NCBI GenBank assembly: GCA_963829955.1
Contig: CAWHKS010000019.1
Span: forward strand, 62,001-126,000
DNA length: 64,000 nucleotides
Reading direction: 5' to 3'
Source: DASTFY01 sp963829955
GTDB taxonomy: Bacteria; Actinomycetota; Acidimicrobiia; Acidimicrobiales; Ilumatobacteraceae
Shown here: one piece after another, positions 24,576 through 31,960 of the stretch
How the letters are laid out: each line of letters starts with the position of its first letter
Position numbering within the stretch: position 1 is the stretch's first letter
The notes under the pieces: model-generated
Database searches by the model: none
What the model was told of the DNA's origin: nothing
What the model saw: only the letters and a program-made list of their open reading frames with translations
Translations under genes and position numbers: made by a program

Positions 24576-25741
24576 AACTTGTAGATCTCCTTCTTGAGGG
24601 CGAAGAACTGGTCGGTGAAGTCGCCGGCGGCGATAGACGCGAAGACGTCGTCCATGGCGGTCTGCTGCTCCGGCGTCGGTTCGCAGATGACGGCGCCGGG
24701 CTGCGGGTCGACGCCGACCCGGAACGTCCGCACGTCGCCGGGCTGCAGCTCGCCGGCCAGCAGCTCCTCCAGGATCGTCCCGACGTAATCACCGGCATCG
24801 AACCGCACCGCGATGTCGTAGTCCAGGTCGTCCCGGTCACAGGCCTTCGACGAGCCGGCGCTCATCACGATCACGTCGCCCTTCTCGTTGGCCAGGCCGA
24901 CGATCGCCTCGTGGGCACCGCCCAGGTAGGGGTACACGGCCCGAGCACCCTCGGCGTAGACGTTGTTGAACGCCTCCGTCGCCGCGGCGACGTCGTCGAA
25001 GCTGCCCGTGGCCACGTAGGTCCACTCGAAGTTGGGATCGACCGCGTGGAGCCCCATCTCGAAGGCCCGGAAAGCTTCCTGCTCGAAGTCGAAGTTGTTG
25101 TTGCCGATGAACGCCGCCTTGGTCTCCCCGGCGTCCTGCATCAGCAGGCCGGTGGCGTAGCCGGCGGTGTAGCTGATCTCCGAGTTGTCGTCGTTGGACT
25201 GGATGAGCTGACCGGTCTCGTCCTGGTACCCGGCGCCGCAGTTGCAGTACCAGAGCAGGTCCGGGTACTTCGGGATCAACTGGTTGAGGGGATCGGCGAT
25301 CTCGCCCGCGCCGAGCATCACGACGTCGACGTCCTGGCGAGCCAGGTTCTCGAGCTGCGTGGCCGCCTCGGCGGGCGGGATGTTGTCGACGACGACGGGC
25401 TCCGCGAAGCCGTTGTCCTCCGAGAACGCGCTGACGCCGTCGACCAGCGCCTGGTAGTAGGCACCGTCGTCGCGCGGGCCGGGCGTGGCGATGCCGAACA
25501 CGACCTCGCCGTCGCCGTTCTTGTCGAGCGTGGCGGCGGCGTCACCACTGGTCGCGGGGGCCTCGGAGGCCGGGGCCTCACTGGTCGGCGCCTCCGTCGC
25601 CGGGGCCTCGCTGGCCGGAGCGTCAGTCGCCGGCGCCGCGGTGTCGTTCGCGTCGCCGTCGTCGCTCCCGCAGGCTGCCGCGAAGGTCAGCGCCGCCAGG
25701 ACGGCGACGGCCCTGATCATCATTGGGGCCTTCCTTCTCAT
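24572..25741 (-). CDS. BMP-family substrate-binding lipoprotein
   Basis: The 389-residue protein has a lipoprotein signal with lipobox FAAAC (Cys24), then a low-complexity Ala/Pro/Glu/Thr linker (repeats of APATEAP and APASEAP) that tethers the receptor, and a BMP/PnrA-like periplasmic-binding domain: VVFGIATPGPRDDGAYYQALVDG, VVMLGAGEIADPLNQLI, AAFIGNNNFDFEQEAFRAFEMG and VIVMSAGSSKACDRD. Known relatives bind purine nucleosides; the ligand here is unproven. The ATG at 25741 has a strong Shine-Dalgarno sequence (GGAGGGGGAGAACA just upstream), unlike the overlapping neighbours, as expected for a highly produced receptor. It lies 43 bases after the Rieske gene in the GntR operon. Confidence 0.92.
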   Translation of the reverse strand: MRRKAPMMIRAVAVLAALTFAAACGSDDGDANDTAAPATDAPASEAPATEAPTSEAPASEAPATSGDAAATLDKNGDGEVVFGIATPGPRDDGAYYQALVDGVSAFSEDNGFAEPVVVDNIPPAEAATQLENLARQDVDVVMLGAGEIADPLNQLIPKYPDLLWYCNCGAGYQDETGQLIQSNDDNSEISYTAGYATGLLMQDAGETKAAFIGNNNFDFEQEAFRAFEMGLHAVDPNFEWTYVATGSFDDVAAATEAFNNVYAEGARAVYPYLGGAHEAIVGLANEKGDVIVMSAGSSKACDRDDLDYDIAVRFDAGDYVGTILEELLAGELQPGDVRTFRVGVDPQPGAVICEPTPEQQTAMDDVFASIAAGDFTDQFFALKKEIYKF

Positions 25742-25784
25742 TGTTCTCCCCCTCCATTGGACGGTGGCTGTTGGTGGATCGGGT

Positions 25785-26957
25785 TCAGGGGGCTTGGATC
25801 GGATACTGCCGCCGGTAGCGCTGGATGAGCCAGCGGTTGAACTGCACGTGGCTCTCCTCCTGCCACGAGTACCGGCCGCGCACGGCGAACCGGCTGGACA
25901 GCCCCCGCTGGACCTTGGTCGTGGCGTCCTGGTCCTGGCGGACGAACACTTGCACGCCGGCGTCGGACATCTGCAGGAGGTGGTCGAACATCGGATGCTC
26001 GAGCGCGGTGGGGTGGACCAGGTAGCCGATCTCGACGTCGATGGTGCCGGCGGTCTTCGGCGTCACGATGAAGAAGAAGGCCTGATCGGGCGCGGTCCCG
26101 AGGCACAGCGTCGGGGGGATGAGCGCGAACGTCGACCGCCAGCGCTCCTCCTCGGTGAGGTCGGGGAAGATCGGGAGGAGGGCCTTGGTGGTGGCGTTGA
26201 ACCCACCGTCGATGTGCGTGTAGCCGTTCGTGCGGAAGACGACGTTGGACGCGTCGTCCCACGGCACGGGGAAGGCGGCCAGGCTGCTCGGGCAGAAGTC
26301 CTGGATGACCTGGTGCAACCGGTTGGCGTGGTAGCCGTCGTTGAAGTTCTCGAACATGACCTTCCAGTTCCAGGGAAGGTCGGTGAGGGTGAACGTGCCC
26401 GGACACACGCAGTCCTCGAGGTGGTAGTGCTCGAGGAACGGCTCGTACCGGGTGAGGGTGGGCCGCAGGGCCGCGGCGTCCGGGGCCAGGTTGACGAAGA
26501 CGAACCCCTGCCAGACCTCGACTGCGAGGCGGGGCAGGCCCCACTCCTTCTTGTCGAAGTCGTGCGTGCGCTCCATGGCGGGCGCCCCGAGCAGCCGCCC
26601 GTCCAGCCCGTAGATCCAGTGGTGGTACGGACAGGTGAACGTCGTGCAGTGGCCCTCGCCCTCGGCCACCTCCATCCCGCGGTGCCGGCACACGGACGAG
26701 AAGGCGGAGATGCTTCCGTCCTTGCCGCGGGCGACGATGACGCCTTCGCCGTTCGGCCGCACGGTGAAGAAGTCGCCGGGCTCGGGGATCCTGCTGGCCC
26801 GGCCGACGCACAACCACTCTCGGTCGAACAGCGCTCGGCGCTCGAAGTCCAGGAACTCCTCGGACGTGTAGACGACCGGCGGCAGGGTCAGCGCGTCCTC
26901 AACGGGCCGCATCGAGTCGTCGAGCGACGCCAGCAGGTCCGCGTCGAGCACGCTCAC
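25785..26957 (-). CDS. Aromatic-ring-hydroxylating-type Rieske oxygenase, large subunit
   Basis: This 390-residue protein has Rieske ligands Cys90/His92 and Cys109/His112 (CRHRGM...CPYHHW). The catalytic iron site lies in ENFNDGYHANRLHQ (Asp207 bridging, His210, His215). The architecture is that of alpha subunits that hydroxylate or N-dealkylate aromatic and quaternary-amine substrates. No small subunit or reductase is adjacent. Its GTG overlaps the HyuB stop (GTGA at 26954-26957), and it precedes the importer genes, so the enzyme probably acts on the imported compound or its hydrolysis product. It is different in type from the VanA/NdmA-like oxygenase at 15501. Confidence 0.88.
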   Translation of the reverse strand: MSVLDADLLASLDDSMRPVEDALTLPPVVYTSEEFLDFERRALFDREWLCVGRASRIPEPGDFFTVRPNGEGVIVARGKDGSISAFSSVCRHRGMEVAEGEGHCTTFTCPYHHWIYGLDGRLLGAPAMERTHDFDKKEWGLPRLAVEVWQGFVFVNLAPDAAALRPTLTRYEPFLEHYHLEDCVCPGTFTLTDLPWNWKVMFENFNDGYHANRLHQVIQDFCPSSLAAFPVPWDDASNVVFRTNGYTHIDGGFNATTKALLPIFPDLTEEERWRSTFALIPPTLCLGTAPDQAFFFIVTPKTAGTIDVEIGYLVHPTALEHPMFDHLLQMSDAGVQVFVRQDQDATTKVQRGLSSRFAVRGRYSWQEESHVQFNRWLIQRYRRQYPIQAP

Positions 26958-28540
26958 CGCACACCTCCCGTCGCCTGCTGCGCGGGCTCGCCGTACCCAC
27001 CACCGCCCGGGAGCTCCAGGCGGACGACGTCGTCGGGTTGCAGGGTGACCCGGGCCTGCGTGGTCACGGGCTGATCGTTGACACTGAAACGACCCGCGGC
27101 ACCGGGCCTGCCACCGAAGATGCCTTCAGGTGCTTCGGCCAGGCGGCTGGTGACGGCGTTGAGCTGCCACGGGCGCGTGGTGTCCACCGAGAACTCGATG
27201 GTCTGGCCGAGGCCGCCCGGCTGGGCTCCCCGCCCGCCCGAGTCCGGCCGCAGCTCCTTGCGGTGGAAGCGGATCGGCGCGCTGGCCTCGACCACCTCCA
27301 CGGGCACGGCCGCCACGCCGGTCGGGTAGGAGCACGCGGACAGGCCGGGCTTCGCCGCCCGGGCACCCACTCCCCCGGCGTACGTGAACATGGCCGTGAT
27401 GAACGGGCGGCCGTCGTCGTGGTTGCCGTTGACCTGCATCGTCCACACCGCGCCCGAGCCCTCGGCCATGGCCTGCTCCGGCTTGACTTGGGCCAGCGCC
27501 TTCAGCAGCGCGTTGGGGAGGAACATGCCGACCACGTGGCGGGCGGTGCCCGGCTGCGGGGACACGGCGTTGACGATGCTCCCCTCCGGCGCGTCGACCG
27601 TGATGGGCGCCAGGCTGCCGTGGTTGTTCGGGATCTCCGGGTTGAGCACGCTGCGCACCGCGAACGTCGTGTAGGCGTGCGTGTAGTTCTTGACGACGTT
27701 GATCCCGTACGGGCTGGCCCCGGACGAGCCGGCGTAGTCCACGTGCACCTCGCCGGCCTCGGCGTCGATGGTGAGCGCCACGTTGATGTCGATGCGGGAG
27801 CCGTCGGCCAGGTCCAGGAGGGCATGGGACCGGTAGGTCCCGGCGGGGAGCTGGCGGATCGAGGCCCGGGTGGCCGTTTCCGAGCGGCTGATGATCTCGT
27901 CGGCCAGGTCCTCGATGTCGTCCAGCCCGTGCTGCTCGCACAGGGCGAGGAGGCGCTGCGCCCCCACCTCGCCGGACGCCACCTGCGCGTGCAGGTCGCC
28001 GGCCATGTGGTCGGGCTGGCGGACGTTGGAGAGGATGAACTTCCACACGTCCGGATTGCGCTCACCGGCGACGTGAAGCTTGCAGATGGGGATCCAGAGC
28101 CCCTCCTCGAACACATCCCGGCCACCGGCGCCGATGCCGTAGCCGCCGACGTCCGTGTGGTGGATGGTCGAGCCGAAGAAGGCGATGACCCGCTCGTCCT
28201 TGAACACCGGCACGAGCACGGTCACGTCGAGGAGCTGGCCCGCCGTCTTGTACGGGTCGTTGGTGATCAGCACGTCGCCCGGGACCAGCTCGTCGGGCGG
28301 GTACTCCTCGAGGATGGAGGCCGCGCCGATGGCGAGCGAGTTGATGTGCCCGGGCGTGCCCGTCACCGCCTGGGCCACCATGCGGGCCCGGCGGTCGAAC
28401 ACGGCGTTGGCCAGGTCGCCAGCTTCCCGGACGATCGGGCTGAAGGCGGCGCGCTGGAGCGCCTTGGCCTGCTCGTTGACCGTGGCGATGAGGCTCTGCC
28501 ACAGCACCTCGAGCTCGATGGGATCGAACGCGGTGCTCAC
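26954..28540 (-). CDS. hyuB: Hydantoinase B / oxoprolinase beta-subunit family
   Basis: The 528-residue protein matches HyuB: FDPIELEVLWQSLIATVNEQAKALQRAAFSPIVREAGD at the N-terminus (read in parts as LEVLWQSLIATVNEQ and AAFSPIVREAGDLANAVFD), GTPGHINSL, DVLITNDPYKTAGQLLDVTV, FFGSTIHHTDVGG and a Gly-rich C-terminus ELPGGGGYGEP. With HyuA it forms an ATP-dependent hydrolase that opens hydantoins, oxoproline or related lactams. The GTG at 28540 overlaps the HyuA stop (GTGA); the in-frame extension to 28837 lies within HyuA and is arginine-rich noise. Metal-binding His-His in IHHTDVGG is present. Confidence 0.9.
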   Translation of the reverse strand: MSTAFDPIELEVLWQSLIATVNEQAKALQRAAFSPIVREAGDLANAVFDRRARMVAQAVTGTPGHINSLAIGAASILEEYPPDELVPGDVLITNDPYKTAGQLLDVTVLVPVFKDERVIAFFGSTIHHTDVGGYGIGAGGRDVFEEGLWIPICKLHVAGERNPDVWKFILSNVRQPDHMAGDLHAQVASGEVGAQRLLALCEQHGLDDIEDLADEIISRSETATRASIRQLPAGTYRSHALLDLADGSRIDINVALTIDAEAGEVHVDYAGSSGASPYGINVVKNYTHAYTTFAVRSVLNPEIPNNHGSLAPITVDAPEGSIVNAVSPQPGTARHVVGMFLPNALLKALAQVKPEQAMAEGSGAVWTMQVNGNHDDGRPFITAMFTYAGGVGARAAKPGLSACSYPTGVAAVPVEVVEASAPIRFHRKELRPDSGGRGAQPGGLGQTIEFSVDTTRPWQLNAVTSRLAEAPEGIFGGRPGAAGRFSVNDQPVTTQARVTLQPDDVVRLELPGGGGYGEPAQQATGGVR

Positions 28541-30665
28541 GACTCCACCGCTCCCGCGCCCGCCCCGCGGGTCGCCACGAGCGAGCCGTCGTCGCCGACG
28601 ACGACGGACCACCCGGGACGGATGATCGCAGTCGTCTCGCGCTCCTCGACGATCGCCGGTCCGTCGAAGCGGGTGCCCGGGCCGAGGGTCTCGCGGCGGT
28701 ACACCGGGACGCGATCGGCGTGCATGGCGCGGCCGAAGCGTGCCGACCGGTGGCCGTGGGGCGTGGCCTGCGTCCCCACGCCGAGCTGCGGCACCGGCTC
28801 GACGGGCGCGTTGGTGGCGAACGCGGACAGCCGCCACGTCACCGCCTCGACGCCCACGTCGGGGATGGTCAGGCCGTAGATGCGCTCGTACTCCTCGTCG
28901 AACCGCCGCGCCACCTCGTCGGCCGTGGCGGGCCAGCGTTCGCCCTCACCGACCCAGACCGTGATCTCGTTGCCCTGGCCGACGTAGCGGGCATCGAGCC
29001 CGTAACGGAACCGCACGGCGTCGCCAGGGACGCCGGCCGCCGCCAGGACCCGCCGGCCCTCGGTCCGCAGCTCGTCGAGCACGGCGTCCCGTTCGGCCTC
29101 GTCGATACCCTCCAGCCGGCGCACCAGCGAGCGGGCCAGATCGATGCGCACGGGGGTGACCAGCGTCCCGAACGCCGAGAGCACGCTGGCGTTGACGGGG
29201 AAGATGACGCGGTCGGAGTCCAGCAGCTCGGCCAGCCCGCAGGCGTGGACCGGCCCCGCGCCCCGAACGCGATCACCGCCACACCCCGCAGGTCGACGCC
29301 CTGCTCGACGGCGTGCATGCGCGACGACGCGGCCATGTTCTGGTTGACCACGTCGTGCACGCCGGCCGCCGTGTCGTCGACGGCGAGCCCGAGGGCGGCG
29401 GCGATCGGTTCCAGCGCCACGGTCGCGGCGGTGACGTCGAGCGGCATGTCGCCGCCGAGGAAGAAATCCGGGTCGAGCAGACCGAGGAGGACGTCGGCAT
29501 CGGTGACCGCCGGCTGCGTGCCGCCGCGGCCGTAGCAGGCCGGCCCGGGCTCGGCGCCGGAGGACTCGGGCCCCACCTTGAGCAGGCCCAGCTCGTCGAT
29601 GCGGGCGAGGCTGCCGCCGCCCGCCCCGATCTCCACGAGGTCGACCGACGGCACGGACACCGGGAACCCCGAGCCCTTCTTGAACCGGTACATGCGGGCC
29701 ACCTCGAAGGTGGTCGTCAGCTCCGGCTCGAAGTCCTTGACGAGGCAGGACTTGGCCGTCGTGCCCCCCATGTCGAAGCAGAGCAGGCGGCGCTCACCGA
29801 GCTTGCGGGCGAACCACGACCCCGCCAGCGCACCCGCGGCGGGTCCGGACTCGACGAGGCGGATGGGCACCCGCGCCGCGTCGGCCGCTGAGACCACACC
29901 GCCGTTCGACAGCATCATCAGCACCGAGCCACCGAAGCCCTCGGCGGCCAGCCACTTCTGCAGCTCGTCCAGGTACGGCCCGATGACGGGCATGGTGGCG
30001 GCGTTGCAGGCTGTCGTGATCATGCGCGGGTACTCGCGGATCTGCGGCGACACCTCGGCCGAGATGCAGACCGGCACGCCGAGGCGGCGCTGCAGGTGGT
30101 CGGCCACGACCCGCTCGTTGGTCGGGTTGACGTAGGAGTTGAGCAGGCACACCGCGATCGCCTCGGCCCCGGCCGCCGACACCTGCGCCGCCAACTCGTC
30201 CATGGCCGGCTCGGACGGGGTGACGACGGCGCGCCCGTCGGCCATCGTCCGCTCGTCCAGCTCGAAGGTCCGGTCCCGCGGGACGGGCGGCGCGGGGAAC
30301 TCGATCTGGAGGTCGTACATGTCGTAGCGGTGCTCGTCGCGGATGAGCAACGTGTCGCCGAAGCCCTGGGTGGTGACGAGCGCCGCCCGCCCCGTCTTCC
30401 CCTCGATGAGCGCGTTGGTGATGAGCGTGGTGGCGTGGACGATCGGCGCCGTGATCTCGCCGGGACGGACCCCGGCCTCGGCCAGAACCTCGGCCACACC
30501 GGTCCGCACGCCGTCGAGCGGGGCCGCCGGTGTCGTGAGCGTCTTGCCCACGGCAACCCGGCCGGTAGCCGCGTCGAGCAGGACCACGTCGGTGAACGTC
30601 CCCCCGATGTCGACGGCCAGGCGCCAGTCCGTCCCGCCTGACGTGGGGAGCCCTGACGCGCTCAT
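28537..30665 (-). CDS. hyuA: Hydantoinase A / oxoprolinase alpha-subunit family, frameshifted
   Basis: The N-terminal part (from ATG 30665) shows the ATPase fold motifs DIGGTFTDVVLLD (residues 19-26 core), HATTLITNALIEGK, SNGGVVSAADAARVPIRLVESGPAAG and CFDMGGTTAKSCLV. The frame breaks after GVAVIAFG at about 29262, where a run of four G residues (minus strand) needs one more base to read FGGAGPVHACGLAELLD. The C-terminal part then continues in another frame to 28537 (SAFGTLVTPVRIDLARSL...). With the base restored the protein is about 709 residues, normal for HyuA. A homopolymer miscount is likelier than a true mutation because HyuB and the rest of the operon are intact. It is coupled to the cupin upstream by ATGA. 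Confidence 0.88.
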
Positions 30666-31066
30666 CCCTCGCCCCGCAGATCGTCACGCGGTGGGGCGAA
30701 CACGTCCAGGATCCAGCACTCGCCGTACTCGTCGTCACCGATGAAGACGCTGTCCCCGTGCCAGACCTCGCGCGGCGCGAGGTACACCTCGCCGGGGCCG
30801 AGTATCACGCGCTCCTCGACGTCCGGGCCGCCGATGCGGAAGTCGAGCTTGCCCCTCATGACGATGCCGAGCTGCTCGTTGTCCACGTGGTGATGCAAGA
30901 ACGAGCCCGTGGCGCCGCCCTTGATCCGCCAGAAGCACATCTGCAGGCGCTCGCCGGTGACGATCCGACGCCGGAAGCCGGGGCGATCGGTGTCGCTGAA
31001 TGCCTCGTCGTCGAGGAAGTACACGTGCTGGGCGCTGGGGTCGATCATGGCGGCATCCCCGGGCAT
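30662..31066 (-). CDS. Small cupin protein
   Basis: This 134-residue single-domain cupin has motif 1 GSFLHHHVDNEQLGIVMRGKL (metal-type His residues in HHH and a downstream Glu in NEQ) and motif 2 LGPGEVYLAPREVWHGD. Small cupins act as isomerases, lyases or dioxygenases, or as ligand sensors. It lies between GntR and HyuA, 4 bases after the GntR stop, and overlaps HyuA by four bases. Placement beside the regulator suggests a pathway enzyme or an effector-binding helper. An alternative start is the ATG at 31048 (MIDPSAQHV). Confidence 0.75.
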   Translation of the reverse strand: MPGDAAMIDPSAQHVYFLDDEAFSDTDRPGFRRRIVTGERLQMCFWRIKGGATGSFLHHHVDNEQLGIVMRGKLDFRIGGPDVEERVILGPGEVYLAPREVWHGDSVFIGDDEYGECWILDVFAPPRDDLRGEG

Positions 31067-31070
31067 CGGC

Positions 31071-31784
31071 TCAGACCAGTCTCTTGAGCATGCGCTCCTC
31101 CACGTCGGACAGGTGCTCTTCGGCTGCCGCCACGACCGCCACGGGATCACCCGCCTCGATGGCGGCGGCGATGGCCTGGTGCTGCCGGCCGGCGCTCGTC
31201 ACGAGGGCCGACACCTCGGCGCGGTTCGGGCGGGCGAACAGCAGCGACGCGAACGCCTCGGACTCGAAGAGGGAGTGCAGCACCTTGCGGTAGAGCTCGT
31301 TGAGCAGGGAGTTGCCGCAGGCATCGGCGATGGCGGAGTGGAACGCCCTGTCGTGGCGACGGAAGTCGTCGAGGGCCATGCCGGGCCGGAAGTCGGCCGC
31401 CACGTCGACGATGCGGGCCCGCTGCTCGGGTGTCGCCCGCTCGCAGGCGAACTCGGCGAGCTGCAGCTCGATCACCCGCCGGGTCTCGAAGAGCTCCCGG
31501 ACGGTGCGCTTGCGGCCGTCGTCGTCGAGGGTGACCTCGGGGAGCCGCTCGGCCACGTACGGGCGGTTGCCGCGCCGCTCGAGGTAGCCCACGGAGACCA
31601 GGCCCTGGATGGCCTCGCGCACCGAGGTCCTGGCGACCTGGAACTGCTCGCACAGCTGCCGCTCGGCGGGCAGGCGCTCGCCGGCCTGCAGCTCGCCCGA
31701 CCGGATCCCCTCCGCGATGCGCTCCCTGATCTCGTCCGCGACGGTCCGCCGCTCGACGGGCCCGAAGGAGGTGGAGAGGGTCAC
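31071..31784 (-). CDS. GntR-family regulator, FCD (FadR) subfamily
   Basis: The 237-residue regulator has an N-terminal winged helix (VADEIRERIAEGIRSGELQAG, RLPAERQLCEQFQVARTSVREAI) and an all-helical FCD ligand-binding domain with metal-type residues in DDFRRHDRAFHSAI and GRQHQAI. FCD regulators usually repress catabolic and transport operons until a carboxylate-type effector binds. The 19-base operator at 31805-31823, which carries a FadR-type palindrome, lies 20 bases upstream of the GTG, and an identical copy controls the VOC operon. It heads a nine-gene operon reaching to 20871, so autoregulation of the whole uptake and degradation unit is predicted. Confidence 0.9.
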   Translation of the reverse strand: MTLSTSFGPVERRTVADEIRERIAEGIRSGELQAGERLPAERQLCEQFQVARTSVREAIQGLVSVGYLERRGNRPYVAERLPEVTLDDDGRKRTVRELFETRRVIELQLAEFACERATPEQRARIVDVAADFRPGMALDDFRRHDRAFHSAIADACGNSLLNELYRKVLHSLFESEAFASLLFARPNRAEVSALVTSAGRQHQAIAAAIEAGDPVAVVAAAEEHLSDVEERMLKRLV

Positions 31785-31804
31785 GTGCCGCTGGAGGGGG
31801 CCGA

Positions 31805-31823
31805 TGGTCTGATGGTCTGACCA
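31805..31823 (-). promoter_or_regulatory. GntR operator copy 2 (autoregulatory)
   Basis: TGGTCTGATGGTCTGACCA on the plus strand, containing the palindrome TGGTCTGACCA (31813-31823) and an extra half-site. It is identical to 17982-18000 when read on the minus strand, that is, facing gntR just as copy 1 faces the VOC operon. It overlaps the predicted -10 of gntR. Confidence 0.8.
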
Positions 31824-31825
31824 TA
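31820..31825 (-). promoter_or_regulatory. Putative -10 element of the gntR operon
   Basis: TATGGT on the minus strand, overlapping the GntR operator by four bases; bound repressor would block polymerase. This would give a leader of about 28 bases. Confidence 0.35.
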
Positions 31826-31947
31826 GCCGCCCGACCCGCTTGTGTCACCACCCGTGGCCGCCTGGCACGTCCGGATGTGACACGAGCGGTCTCCGGCGGC
31901 GGTGGGGGCGGTGGGCGCGCCACCCCCACCCTGGCACAGGCCGCACG

Positions 31948-31953
31948 TAAGGT
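31948..31953 (+). promoter_or_regulatory. Putative -10 element, UvrD-like helicase
   Basis: TAAGGT 7 bases before the ATG at 31961, with no Shine-Dalgarno sequence. It supports the chosen start. Confidence 0.4.
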
Positions 31954-31960
31954 CCCCGCC

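Noticed and set aside
31071..31078. TCAGACCA as a third GntR operator
   Set aside because: Only a half-site inside the last codons of gntR; the palindrome is missing.
31839..31886. Imperfect inverted repeat CTTGTGTCAC / GTGACACGAG between gntR and the helicase
   Set aside because: The arms match at 9 of 10 positions but are 28 bases apart with no second copy or regulator assigned; too weak to list as an operator.
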